A stretch of DNA of 22,174 nt from Rhodobacteraceae bacterium UBA6273 (GTDB taxonomy: Bacteria > Pseudomonadota > Alphaproteobacteria > Rhodobacterales > Rhodobacteraceae). Positions 9,057 through 16,859 of the stretch are shown one piece after another. How positions within the stretch are numbered: the stretch's first letter is position 1; each line of letters opens with the position of its first letter. The notes beneath the pieces are model-generated. The model ran no database searches, had not been told where the DNA came from, and was given only the letters and a program-made list of their open reading frames with translations. Where the stretch lies: NCBI GenBank assembly GCA_002440625.1, contig DJUV01000323.1, forward strand, positions 1-22,174. Reading direction: 5' to 3'. The position numbers were made by a program, and so were the translations under genes.

Positions 9057-9108
9057 TGTTGCCGCCGTAGGCCAGAGCGCCGGGCGAATGGGTGCGCCGG
9101 TGGCAACA
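9057..9108. repeat. imperfect inverted repeat in the divergent intergenic region
   Basis: TGTTGCCGCC (9057-9066) and GGTGGCAACA (9099-9108) are inverted copies matching at 9 of 10 positions, separated by 32 bases. They lie between the acyltransferase start and the NosR-like gene. The arms are too far apart for a simple dimer operator; they could form a hairpin in the leader of either transcript, or be chance in GC-rich DNA. Confidence 0.35.
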
Positions 9109-9179
9109 AAGCGACAATCTGCCTGGAAATCCAGCCCATGACCACGCACGCGGAACAGCGAAAGTCAGAGGCAAGCCCT

Positions 9180-9201
9180 TCGACCATCGTCCAATACTGC
9201 G
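9180..9201 (+). promoter_or_regulatory. candidate operator, motif copy A (NosR-like gene)
   Basis: TTCGACCATCG followed by TCCAATACTGC starts 50 bases before the NosR-like ATG. It matches the motif before the PQQ dehydrogenase (21013-21034) at 18 of 22 positions. No promoter hexamers are clear beside it. Confidence 0.45.
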
Positions 9202-9229
9202 GTCCACGGCGCGGGCGTAGCCTGACATC

Positions 9230-11299
9230 ATGCGCGCGTTCTTCCGAAACTGCCTTCTTCTGCTGGGGCTTGTCTGGTGCGGTCTGGCATCGGCGGCACC
9301 CCTTGACGGTGTCGCACTCGAACCCCTGATCGTGCCGCCCTATGCGCTGGGCGAGCCGGTCAATGACAAGGGCGTCTGGAGCCTTCTGAATTCCGGCGGC
9401 GCCGAGGCGGGCTATGTCTTTGAAACTGCCCCGCTCGCCCCCCTGCCCGGCTTTTCCGGCGCGCCCATCGACATGCTTGTCATGCTTGACCTCGAAGGCC
9501 GCTTCATCGACGTGAGGCTTGTCTCGCATAACGAGCCGATCTTCGTCTCTGGCCTTGGCGAGGCGCCGTTCCGGGCCTTTCTCGAACAGTACCGGGGCCA
9601 TTCGATCAACGAACCCCTTGTCGTCGGAACGCCCTATGGCGAAGGCGGCGCGGGATCGGACCTCGTCTATCTCGACGGCGTCACCAAGGCGACGGCGAGC
9701 GTGCGGATCGCGCACGAGTCGATCCTTGCCGCCGCCTTGCAGGTGGCGCGGGAAAAGATGCAGGGCGTGTCGAGCGGCCCGCCGGCCATTCCAGACCCTG
9801 ATCATGCCGAAAACCTTAGCTGGGGCGATCTGGTCGCCCAAGGTATCGCCGGACACCTCACTGTCACCAATCGCGAGCTGGACGCCGCCTTTGCCGGCAC
9901 CATCTGGGCGCATGACGACCCCGAGGCGGAAGCCGACCCCGACGGCATCTTCCTCGACCTCTGGCTGGTCGACATCGGTGCGCCCTCCGTCGCGCGGGCA
10001 GTGCTGACGGAAGATGCACTCGCCGACCTCAACCGCTTTCTCGCGGTCTCGCCCTCGGACGAGCCGCTTCTTGTGATTGACACCGGGCGGCATGGGCTGG
10101 TCTCGGCGGATTTCGTTCGCAACACCGCGCCTGACCGGCTTTCGGCGGAGCAGGACGGCTTGCCAGTGGCACTGCGCGACGCCGATCTTTTGTTCGAAAC
10201 GCGGCCCGAAGTGCCGGAAGGCACGGCGATGATCCTGCGCACCGACCGGCGGCTTGGTTTCGATCCGACGCGGGACTGGGTGCTGACGGTGCAGGCGGTG
10301 CGCGAACACGGCATGTTCCAGCCCGAGGTCGGCAGTGCCCGCTTCAAACTGCCGCACAAGACCGATGCGCGATTCTACACCCGCCCCGGCGTGATAGAGA
10401 CCTTGCCGCCCTGGCGCGAGGCGATCCTGAACCGGCAGGGCGATCTTGTGGTTCTGGCGGTCTTCCTGGCCGGCCTCGTCGGGCTTCTGGCCTTCGGCAC
10501 TAGGCGCTTTGCCGGCTGGCGCCATTTCACGGCGGCGCGACTGACGATCCTTGCTTTTGTCACCGCCTTCATCGGCTGGTGGGGCCAGGGGCAACTATCG
10601 ATCGTCACGCCACTGGCCGCGTTTCGTGCCGGTATCGACCGCGCGAGCTTCGCCTTTCTCCTCTATGATCCCTTCTCGCTTCTGGTCTGGGCTGTCGCCG
10701 GCATCGGATTCTTCCTGTGGGGGCGCGGGCTGTTCTGTGGCTGGCTCTGCCCTTTCGGTGCCTTGCAGGAATTCGCCCATCACCTCGGCCGCCTGCTGCG
10801 ACTGCCAAGGGTCGAGCCTTCGGCGCTTTGGGACCGGCGGCTGAAATCGGTGAAATACATCCTCCTCGCCGGACTGGTCGCGACCGTGGTGATCGCTCCC
10901 GACCATGTCGACAAGGCGGCAGAGGTCGAACCCTTCAAGACCGCGATCACGGTCTTCTTCGTACGCGACTGGTACTATGTCGCCTATGCAGCCCTCTGGC
11001 TGGTTCTCGGCATGGTGACCTTCAAGGGCTTCTGCCGCTATGTCTGCCCCTTGGGCGCAGTAATGGCGATTGGCGGGTTTCTGCGCGGGCGCGACTGGAT
11101 CGCCCGCCGCGCCGAATGCGGGTCGCCATGCCAGTTGTGCAAGGTTCGCTGCAACTACGGCTCGATCAAGAAGTCGGGGGCCATCGACTATTCCGAATGC
11201 TTCCAGTGCCTCGACTGCGTGACGATCCATGACGACCCCAAGCAATGCGTGCCATTGATCCTCGCGGCGCGACGGGGAGAAAGGCTGGCGGCGGAATGA
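9230..11299 (+). CDS. NosR/NirI-type membrane flavo-iron-sulfur protein
   Basis: Membrane electron-transfer protein of 689 residues. A signal peptide (about 1-22, ending LASAAP) precedes a periplasmic FMN-binding domain. Its segment DGVTKAT (149-155) fits the ApbE flavinylation pattern, making Thr155 the likely covalent FMN site. A second periplasmic region reaches about 400. About five or six membrane segments follow between 405 and 620, carrying the two NosR/NapH-type signatures CGWLCP (503-508) and CRYVCP (602-607). The C-terminal cytoplasmic part has two cysteine clusters for 4Fe-4S centres: Cys630, 634, 637, 641 and Cys657, 660, 663, 673. Known relatives carry electrons to nitrous oxide or nitrite reductase systems, but neither is present here. 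It overlaps an ApbE-type gene, and a motif shared with the PQQ dehydrogenase lies upstream. Confidence 0.9.
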   Translation: MRAFFRNCLLLLGLVWCGLASAAPLDGVALEPLIVPPYALGEPVNDKGVWSLLNSGGAEAGYVFETAPLAPLPGFSGAPIDMLVMLDLEGRFIDVRLVSHNEPIFVSGLGEAPFRAFLEQYRGHSINEPLVVGTPYGEGGAGSDLVYLDGVTKATASVRIAHESILAAALQVAREKMQGVSSGPPAIPDPDHAENLSWGDLVAQGIAGHLTVTNRELDAAFAGTIWAHDDPEAEADPDGIFLDLWLVDIGAPSVARAVLTEDALADLNRFLAVSPSDEPLLVIDTGRHGLVSADFVRNTAPDRLSAEQDGLPVALRDADLLFETRPEVPEGTAMILRTDRRLGFDPTRDWVLTVQAVREHGMFQPEVGSARFKLPHKTDARFYTRPGVIETLPPWREAILNRQGDLVVLAVFLAGLVGLLAFGTRRFAGWRHFTAARLTILAFVTAFIGWWGQGQLSIVTPLAAFRAGIDRASFAFLLYDPFSLLVWAVAGIGFFLWGRGLFCGWLCPFGALQEFAHHLGRLLRLPRVEPSALWDRRLKSVKYILLAGLVATVVIAPDHVDKAAEVEPFKTAITVFFVRDWYYVAYAALWLVLGMVTFKGFCRYVCPLGAVMAIGGFLRGRDWIARRAECGSPCQLCKVRCNYGSIKKSGAIDYSECFQCLDCVTIHDDPKQCVPLILAARRGERLAAE

Positions 11300-12174
11300 G
11301 ACGGCGGCGGTTCTTGCAGATCGCGGCGTCGGCGATGGTGCTTCCGGGCCGGGCCATCGCCGAAACCACATGGCAGGGCGTGGCGCTGGGTGCGGACGTT
11401 TCCGTCACCTTGCGCGGCGATGTCGCCGGGGCCGAGGCGACCATCGGGGGAACGCAGCGTATCCTCAGGCAGATGGAGGCCGAGTTCAGCCTTTTCGATC
11501 TCGAATCGAGTCTATCCTGCCTGAATCGCGCCGAAAGGCTGACGCCAAGTGCGGAGTTTCGTGCCCTTATCAACGCAGCTGGATATGCCCACCATCTGAC
11601 CGGTGGCCTTTTCGATCCGACCATTCAGCCGCTCTGGCAGGCCCGCGCCGCCGGGGTGGAGGAAGGCGTGGCGCGGCAGAGCATCGGTTGGGACCGGCTG
11701 ACCATCGCCGACGAGGTCCGCCTTGGCGAAGGTCAGGCCCTCACCTTCAACGGGATCGCGCAGGGCTATGCCACCGACCGCGTGTGCGATTTCCTCGCCA
11801 CCCGCGCGTTCGGCCCCGCTCTCATCAACATCGGCGAGTTTGCCGCGCTGGGCGGTCCCTTCGATGTCGGCATTGCCGATCCCGATTTCGGCCTTCTCGG
11901 GCGCCGTCATCTCAGCAATACCGCCATTGCGACATCCAGCCCCTTTGCCATGCGCCTAGCCGGCGGCAGCCATATCCTTGGCCCGAAAGGCGAAACCCCG
12001 CTCTGGTCGACGGTCAGTGTCGAGGCGGATCGCGCGACGCTGGCCGATGCGCTCTCGACCGCGCTGGTCTTTCTCGACCTCACGGGCATCAAGGCGCTGA
12101 TCCGGGCCGCGCCGCAGGTGCGGTCCGTCACGCTGATCTCCTTTGAGGGCGAGCTGTCAACGATATCCGCCTGA
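11296..12174 (+). CDS. apbE: FAD:protein FMN transferase (ApbE/NosX type)
   Basis: Periplasmic flavin transferase that splits FAD and attaches FMN to a threonine of a target protein. The 292-residue product starts at the ATG overlapping the NosR-like stop (ATGA); an upstream frame from 11245 adds no conserved sequence. The N-terminus MRRRRFLQIAASA is a twin-arginine-like signal. Family motifs are GGLFDPTIQPLW (103-114), FNGIAQGYATD (151-161), INIGEFAALG (177-186), AIATSS (210-215), HILGPKG (226-232) and the metal-site stretch ADALSTAL (250-257). Some positions differ from consensus (INIGEF where INIGGD is usual). The obvious substrate is the neighbouring NosR-like protein. Confidence 0.92.
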   Translation: MRRRRFLQIAASAMVLPGRAIAETTWQGVALGADVSVTLRGDVAGAEATIGGTQRILRQMEAEFSLFDLESSLSCLNRAERLTPSAEFRALINAAGYAHHLTGGLFDPTIQPLWQARAAGVEEGVARQSIGWDRLTIADEVRLGEGQALTFNGIAQGYATDRVCDFLATRAFGPALINIGEFAALGGPFDVGIADPDFGLLGRRHLSNTAIATSSPFAMRLAGGSHILGPKGETPLWSTVSVEADRATLADALSTALVFLDLTGIKALIRAAPQVRSVTLISFEGELSTISA

Positions 12175-12176
12175 CT

Positions 12177-12205
12177 TTCGCATCCATGGGGCACGCGGAT
12201 ACAAT
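12177..12205 (+). promoter_or_regulatory. weak candidate promoter for the glycosyltransferase gene
   Basis: TTCGCA (12177-12182) and TACAAT (12200-12205) are 17 bases apart and match sigma-70 consensus at 4 and 5 of 6 positions. They sit in a noticeably AT-richer 160-base gap between apbE and the glycosyltransferase gene. The separate start of transcription they imply is consistent with the change of function, but this is a visual match only. Confidence 0.25.
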
Positions 12206-12334
12206 AAGGATAATTTCGCGCAGAACCATTGCGTTACACCATCCCATCAGGCAGCACGGGACGCCTGCGCTGGCCTAAACTTGAGACTTGTGCTTTGCTT
12301 GCGCCCGGTTCTTTTTAAGATTTGCGGGGATTTG

Positions 12335-13393
12335 GTGGTTACTACCTATTCAACGATTGTTGCGACCAGAAACCGGCCCGAGGCGCTGGCGCTGTCCCTG
12401 CCGTTGATACTGACGCAGACCCGCCTGCCTGAGGCGGTGCTGGTCGTGGACAGTTCGGACGACCCACGCCCGAACGCCGAATTGGTCGCACGTATGGCGG
12501 CTGGGGCGAAGATCCCGGTGACACATCGCACCAGCGCCCCCAGCTTGCCGTTTCAACGCAATATCGGCATGGCAGGGGTCACTTCTAACGTAATAATGTT
12601 TCCTGATGACGACAGCTTGCTCTATCCCGATGCGATGGAGCACATGATGCGGATTTACGATCTGGACGTGGCCGGGCAGGTTGGCGGCGTCCGGGCGGCT
12701 GATACCAGAAGTGCCCCGCCGGGCGTGCTGAACGCCATCGACCGTGCCGGCGGTCCAACCTACAAGATGCGCCCAACAGACCGGATCAAGACACTGATCG
12801 CGCGCCCACGCCACCGGCTTGAAGCAAAGCTCTTTCCCGATCCCTTCGCAGTGATTGGAGACCGCATGACCGCTCGGATCGGCGCTATGCCTGAGGCTTT
12901 GGCGGCCGAAGGAGCGGTGACAATCCCGTGGATGACCGGCTATCGCATGTCATTCCGCACCCCGCTGATTCACGCCAGAGGTTTCAACCAGAAGCTCGGC
13001 CGCTACGCCCTTTTCGAGGATATCGACGCCAGCCTCGGCATCCTTCAGGGCGGCCATCTTCTGATCGGCGCGCCCAAGGCGAAGATCTTCCACCACAAGG
13101 CACCGGACCGGCGGGCGAACGGTGCGACCATCGGCGCGATGCATGTGCTCAATCGCGCCTATGTCGTCGCCCGAACCGGCGAAACCGACCCGGCAACGCG
13201 GCGGATCACCCGGCGCTATCTTGCCTACAAGATCGCGCAATACGCCTCCGGCGCGATGAGCGAGTTTGGCCGGGAGCGGCTGGCCGGTGCCCGAGCCGCC
13301 TATCGCGGAACGACTGAAATCCTGACCGCGCCGCCCGAAAACCTCGATGCAACCTACCTGCGCTGGCGGGCGCAACTGATCCATGAGCGCTGA
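12335..13393 (+). CDS. family 2 glycosyltransferase
   Basis: GT-A fold glycosyltransferase of 352 residues. The N-terminal nucleotide-binding strand is STIVATRNRPEALALSL (6-22), then VLVVDSSDDP (35-44). SLPFQRNIGM (70-79) and the DxD-type metal site FPDDDSLLYPDAM (89-101) follow. YALFEDIDASLGILQGG in the C-terminal half supplies the ED acceptor-side motif of GT2 enzymes. No membrane segments are evident, so it is probably cytosolic or peripheral. The GTG at 12335 (or TTG at 12332) is preferred because GGGGA lies just upstream and the GT-A fold begins there; an upstream frame to 12143 overlaps apbE and has no conserved content. Sugar and acceptor are unknown. Confidence 0.88.
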   Translation: MVTTYSTIVATRNRPEALALSLPLILTQTRLPEAVLVVDSSDDPRPNAELVARMAAGAKIPVTHRTSAPSLPFQRNIGMAGVTSNVIMFPDDDSLLYPDAMEHMMRIYDLDVAGQVGGVRAADTRSAPPGVLNAIDRAGGPTYKMRPTDRIKTLIARPRHRLEAKLFPDPFAVIGDRMTARIGAMPEALAAEGAVTIPWMTGYRMSFRTPLIHARGFNQKLGRYALFEDIDASLGILQGGHLLIGAPKAKIFHHKAPDRRANGATIGAMHVLNRAYVVARTGETDPATRRITRRYLAYKIAQYASGAMSEFGRERLAGARAAYRGTTEILTAPPENLDATYLRWRAQLIHER

Positions 13394-13396
13394 CGC

Positions 13397-13960
13397 GTGA
13401 GCCTGCCGCACATGCTCTCCTACGCCGGCCTTGCCGCGGTCTACGCCCTGATAGCGGCTGCGCTGGTACTTGCGGGGATGGCGCTGGCTCGGCGGACGCT
13501 GGAGCGGCGGGCATGGCCGGCGCTGGTGCTGGTGCTTTTTCTCATCGCGCTGGCGCTGCACCCTTTCCCCGACCCCGCGACTTTCGACTGCCGCACGCAG
13601 GCCGTAGTGCCGAAATTCGTGCCGCTGCGCTGGCTGGACACGATCGCGGAACTGCGCGCCCTTGGCGCCCCGCCGGCGGCCTGGCTTCAGGATCTCATGG
13701 TGGCGTCAACCGTGATGAACCTGGTTCTCAGCCTCGCCATAGGCGCCACTCTGGCACCCTTGCGCCTCGGAACCGGGGCGGTCTTGATGTTCGGGCTGTG
13801 CCTCAGCCTCGGGATCGAGGTGGCGCAGCTGACCGGGCTTTTCGGCGTTTATGGCTGCCCCTACAGACAATTCGACGTGGACGATCTTATCCTGAACGTC
13901 GGCGGCATCGTTGTCGGCTACTGCGCGGTGCGGTGGCGCTACCGCTCAGGCGCGATGTAA
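13397..13960 (+). CDS. VanZ-like family membrane protein
   Basis: Small integral membrane protein of 187 residues with about four or five hydrophobic segments. The VanZ-like signature is at the C-terminus: GIEVAQLTGLFG, then a conserved arginine and FDVDDLILNVGGIVVGY. An unusual periplasmic-side cysteine pair (TFDCRTQ and YGCPYRQ) could form a disulfide. VanZ domains are found near glycan and cell-envelope genes; no reaction is established. It starts with GTG 3 bases after the glycosyltransferase stop, so the two are probably co-transcribed and may act on the same envelope product. Its 3' end overlaps the convergent solute-binding gene by 22 bases. Confidence 0.85.
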   Translation: MSLPHMLSYAGLAAVYALIAAALVLAGMALARRTLERRAWPALVLVLFLIALALHPFPDPATFDCRTQAVVPKFVPLRWLDTIAELRALGAPPAAWLQDLMVASTVMNLVLSLAIGATLAPLRLGTGAVLMFGLCLSLGIEVAQLTGLFGVYGCPYRQFDVDDLILNVGGIVVGYCAVRWRYRSGAM

Positions 13961-14844
13961 CCGAGGCCCAGTGCCGCATAGATCGCCGGAATGCGGCCAT
14001 CGCCAAGTGCCGCGCTTATGGCATCATCAGCGGCATAGCCGAGATCGCGGTGGCTCATGTGAAGGGCGATGCCCACCGTCCAGGTGCCGAGCGAGAAGTT
14101 CGGCAGCGGCGGCCGGTGCACGGCAAGATCGGGGGTCAGCCCGGCCTCAAGCACGGCGAGCGGCCCCATGGCGGCCATCACCTCGCCTGCCGCCAGCGCC
14201 TCCATTGCCTCGGCGGTCGAGCCATAGCGGTGAATATTGTCCTTTGCCGGACCGACGAGCGAGGTCAGGTAGAAATCCGAAATCGAGTCGTTTTCGACTG
14301 CGACCGTATCATAGCGGAAATAGGCCGGCTTCGGCCCCCCTTCGGGATAGTCGGCAAGTCGATAGGCAATGGCGATGGTCTCGCTGGCGTATTGGCCGGT
14401 AAAGACTACCTGCTCGACCCGGCAGGTATAGTCGCTGTTGTAGGGCACCCGCATCATGAGGTTCGAGACGTGGCCGCCCACCGTCGCCCCCTTCCAGATG
14501 TAATTCAGAAGATCGGCATCAAGGTTTTCGCCGGCCTCGACGAAGCGGAACCGCGCCTCGACGCCAAGGCTTTCGGCGATGATGCGGCCGATTTCCACAT
14601 CGATGCCCATCGGTTTGCCGCCGTCTTCCCATGAATAGGGTCGATAATCCTCATATACCGCGATCTCGATGAAGCCGCGCGCGACGATGTCGTCAAGGGT
14701 CTGGCCCACGTCCTGCGGAAAGGTGTTCTGCGGCTTCTGGCCGGGAGCGATCCCCTCGCAGCGGGCAAGGGCCCGCGGGGCGGAAAGCCCCGCGAAGGCC
14801 CCGGCAAGCAGCAGTCTTGCGGCCTCTCGCCGACCGATGGTCAT
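13939..14844 (-). CDS. quinoprotein dehydrogenase-associated solute-binding protein (MxaJ/XoxJ type)
   Basis: Periplasmic protein of 301 residues with an SBP_bac_3-like fold. The N-terminus MTIGRREAARLLLAGAF is a signal with a twin arginine, cleaved near ALARCEG. Family-typical stretches are GFIEIAVYEDYRPYSWED (57-74), GIDVEIGRIIAESLGV (80-95) and LLNYIWKGATVGGHVSNLM (112-130). MxaJ/XoxJ-type proteins are made with PQQ methanol dehydrogenases; XoxJ is proposed to help activate the apo-enzyme rather than import solute. Neither a permease nor an ATPase is adjacent on this strand. It lies 7 bases downstream of the PedF-like cytochrome gene, so the two form an operon. Assignment to the exact XoxJ subfamily is uncertain. 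Confidence 0.82.
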   Translation of the reverse strand: MTIGRREAARLLLAGAFAGLSAPRALARCEGIAPGQKPQNTFPQDVGQTLDDIVARGFIEIAVYEDYRPYSWEDGGKPMGIDVEIGRIIAESLGVEARFRFVEAGENLDADLLNYIWKGATVGGHVSNLMMRVPYNSDYTCRVEQVVFTGQYASETIAIAYRLADYPEGGPKPAYFRYDTVAVENDSISDFYLTSLVGPAKDNIHRYGSTAEAMEALAAGEVMAAMGPLAVLEAGLTPDLAVHRPPLPNFSLGTWTVGIALHMSHRDLGYAADDAISAALGDGRIPAIYAALGLGYIAPER

Positions 14845-14851
14845 GGTGCCA

Positions 14852-15532
14852 TCAGTGCGCCGCGGACATGCCGATGGTCAGGGCTTCCGCGGCTTTTTTC
14901 CAGCTGGCCGGATCATCGGAAAGCATATGCGCCGCGCGGAGCGGAGCGCTGTCCGCGACCGGGGCACCGGAGGAAGTCTTGATCTCTGCCGCAATTGCCA
15001 GGAGTTCCGTCTTTACTGCAGGACCGTCGCCCGAGCCCGCCACAAGCGAGTCGCGGATTTCTTTCAGGCGCGGCGTAACCTCTCCCAAGGCGCCGTCCTC
15101 GGGCTGCGTCTCGATATAGGTCCGTATCGCCCAGGCCGCCTTCTGACCCAGGATGTTCCCGAAGGCGGGCATCCTTGTTATGTTGTCCTGCGTGTAGCCC
15201 TGGCGGAAGCGTTCGATGAACCACTCGTCGCCATACTCCGCCGCCTCGAGATAGCGCAGGTCCGGCGCCAACCCGCCAGAGACGGCACCAAGGCCGTGGC
15301 AGCGTGCGCAGTTCTGGACAAATCCGGACTCGCCGATCTCGATTGCCTTCTGCCAGACTTCATCGCCTGCCTTGTCGGCACGGAAGGGGTTCTCGGTCAG
15401 CCATTCGTCACCAACGTCAGGCAGCGCATCGGTGTTGACCGGCTCAATCGTCAGCGGCAAACCCGCTGAATTCGCAACGCCTGCCGCGAAGACAAGGCCG
15501 GCGGCCAGAGCGGCCTCTCGCAGAAAGGTCAT
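14852..15532 (-). CDS. pedF: cytochrome c-550, PedF-like, with C-terminal extension
   Basis: Periplasmic mono-haem cytochrome of 226 residues with a signal peptide (1-23). The haem site is CARCH (75-79) in the PedF-typical context NCARCHGLGAVSGGLAPDLR, and the axial ligand is probably Met121 in ITRMPAFG. ALPDVGDEWLTENPFR before the haem also fits PedF. PedF/ExaB-type cytochromes take electrons from PQQ ethanol dehydrogenases. The fold should end near 142 (IRTYIETQ), leaving about 80 extra residues rich in Ala and Glu with no second CxxCH. GGGAGG is 5 bases before the ATG. A copy of the shared motif lies about 100 bases upstream. Confidence 0.88.
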   Translation of the reverse strand: MTFLREAALAAGLVFAAGVANSAGLPLTIEPVNTDALPDVGDEWLTENPFRADKAGDEVWQKAIEIGESGFVQNCARCHGLGAVSGGLAPDLRYLEAAEYGDEWFIERFRQGYTQDNITRMPAFGNILGQKAAWAIRTYIETQPEDGALGEVTPRLKEIRDSLVAGSGDGPAVKTELLAIAAEIKTSSGAPVADSAPLRAAHMLSDDPASWKKAAEALTIGMSAAH

Positions 15533-15591
15533 GGAATCCTCCCGTTTGTCCTGTTCCCGCTTGGTGTAGCTTCCGCGGCACAGCGATCCAA

Positions 15592-15602
15592 TTCGACCTT
15601 CG
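15592..15602 (+). promoter_or_regulatory. candidate operator, motif copy B (ABC binding-protein gene)
   Basis: TTCGACCTTCG lies on the plus strand 98 bases before the ATG at 15690 and shares 10 of 11 positions with copy A. It is in a 157-base divergent region that also serves the cytochrome c-550 gene. Confidence 0.35.
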
Positions 15603-15629
15603 TGGCAAATGGCGACCCTCGGCTTTCTA

Positions 15630-15640
15630 CCTTGGTCGCA
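15630..15640 (-). promoter_or_regulatory. candidate operator, motif copy C (cytochrome c-550 gene)
   Basis: Read on the minus strand the site is TGCGACCAAGG. It points toward the cytochrome gene, beginning 108 bases before its ATG. It has the same orientation relative to its gene as the other copies but is one of the weaker matches. Confidence 0.3.
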
Positions 15641-15677
15641 ATTTTCAGCCGGGCCGAACGCGGCCTACGATGCTGCC

Positions 15678-15683
15678 GGGAGG
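15678..15683 (+). promoter_or_regulatory. ribosome-binding site that fixes the start at 15690
   Basis: GGGAGG directly abuts an ATG at 15684, too close to serve it, and is 6 bases from the ATG at 15690, an ideal distance. The latter start also gives a clean signal peptide. Confidence 0.75.
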
Positions 15684-15689
15684 ATGTTC

Positions 15690-16859
15690 ATGAGATGGCT
15701 GCCCCTTTCATTGGGCTTTCTGGCCGCTGGCCTGCCCGCATGGGCGGAGACGGCCTTGAACGTTACCTATCTCAGGCTTGAAACGCCGCCGGTCCCGGTG
15801 CTGTCCAACCTCGACCCGATCCCCTGGGATGACGGCATCGCAGGGGCGAAGCTCGGCCAGTCGGACAATGCGACCACGGGCAAGTTCCTTGGACAGACCT
15901 ACAATCTGACGGTGGAAAGCGTGCCGCCCGACGGTGACATCGCGGCAGCGGCGAAGACGGCGCTTGCCGCTTCGCCCTTCCTCATACTCGATGCCGAAGC
16001 GTCGGCCGTCCTGACCGTGGCTGACCTTCCCGAGGCGAAAGCCGCGATTATCCTCTCGGTTGCGGCGCCCGATACCCGGCTTCGCGATGCGGATTGCCGG
16101 GCGAACGTTCTGCATACAGGCGCCTCTTTCGACATGCGCGCCGATGCGCTGATGCAGGTGCTGCTCGGCAAGCGCTGGACGAGGCTCGCGCTCATCACCG
16201 GCACCCATCCGGTGGACAAGGACTGGAGCGCGGCGCTCAGCGCGGCGATCACGAAGTTCGGCCTTGAGCTGGTGGGTGAGAAGAACTGGAGCGAACGCGC
16301 CGACCTGAGGCGCAGCGCCTCGTCGGAGGTGTCGCTTTTCACCCAGGACCTGCCGGACCATGACGTGCTGCTTATTGCCGACGAAAGCGACGATTTCGCG
16401 CGATACGTCGCTTACAACACCTGGCTGCCGCGCCCGGTCGCCGGCTCCGAGGGGATGGTGCCTGCCGGATGGTCGCCGACGCTGGAGCAATGGGGCGCAG
16501 TACAGCTTCAGGACCGTTTCGAAGAAGCCGCGCAGCGCCCGATGCGACCGCGCGACTATGCCGCGTGGGTTGCGATGCGGACGCTGGGCGAGGCACTGAC
16601 GCGCACGGGCTCAACCGACCCGGCGACGCTCCGGCGCTACATCCTGTCGGATGAGTTCGAGCTGGACGGGTTCAAGGGCCGGCCCCTGTCCTACCGCAAC
16701 TGGAACGGCGAACTGCGCCAGCCGATCCCCGTCGCCCATGCCCGCGCGCTGGTAACGCTTGCCCCGATCGAGGGCTTCCTGCACGAGTACAACGAGCTTG
16801 ACACACTCGGCCGCGACCGGCGTGAAAGCGCCTGCAAAGCCTTTGGAGAGCAGCAATGA
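15690..16859 (+). CDS. ABC transporter substrate-binding protein of the PQQ-dependent alcohol dehydrogenase system
   Basis: Periplasmic binding protein of 389 residues with signal peptide MRWLPLSLGFLAAGLPAWAE (1-20). The mature part has the type I binding-protein layout: NVTYLRLETPP at the start, then FLILDAEASAVLTVAD. RWTRLALITGTHPVDKDW, GLELVGEKNW and DHDVLLIADESDDFARYV follow as the alternating strands of two lobes. The C-terminal RGLS-like stretch FKGRPLSYRNWNGELRQPI and HEYNELDTLG are characteristic of the quinoprotein-associated group. The true ligand is unknown; association with alcohol oxidation is known only from conserved neighbourhood. It heads the plus-strand set and overlaps the beta-propeller gene by ATGA. 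Longer readings from 15609 have no conserved sequence. Confidence 0.9.
   Translation: MRWLPLSLGFLAAGLPAWAETALNVTYLRLETPPVPVLSNLDPIPWDDGIAGAKLGQSDNATTGKFLGQTYNLTVESVPPDGDIAAAAKTALAASPFLILDAEASAVLTVADLPEAKAAIILSVAAPDTRLRDADCRANVLHTGASFDMRADALMQVLLGKRWTRLALITGTHPVDKDWSAALSAAITKFGLELVGEKNWSERADLRRSASSEVSLFTQDLPDHDVLLIADESDDFARYVAYNTWLPRPVAGSEGMVPAGWSPTLEQWGAVQLQDRFEEAAQRPMRPRDYAAWVAMRTLGEALTRTGSTDPATLRRYILSDEFELDGFKGRPLSYRNWNGELRQPIPVAHARALVTLAPIEGFLHEYNELDTLGRDRRESACKAFGEQQ

Noticed and set aside
8876..10594. Open frame of 572 codons on the minus strand
   Set aside because: It crosses the acyltransferase start and runs opposite the NosR-like gene. The translation is low-complexity in Arg, Gly, Asp and His with no signal peptide or motif.
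9230..12174. Denitrification (nos) cluster
   Set aside because: Only NosR-like and ApbE-like genes are present; nosZ, nosD, nosF and nosY are not, so the name nosR is not justified.
15609..15689. Earlier starts for the ABC binding protein
   Set aside because: They would place 25-27 residues before a perfect signal peptide and ignore the well-spaced GGGAGG at 15678-15683.
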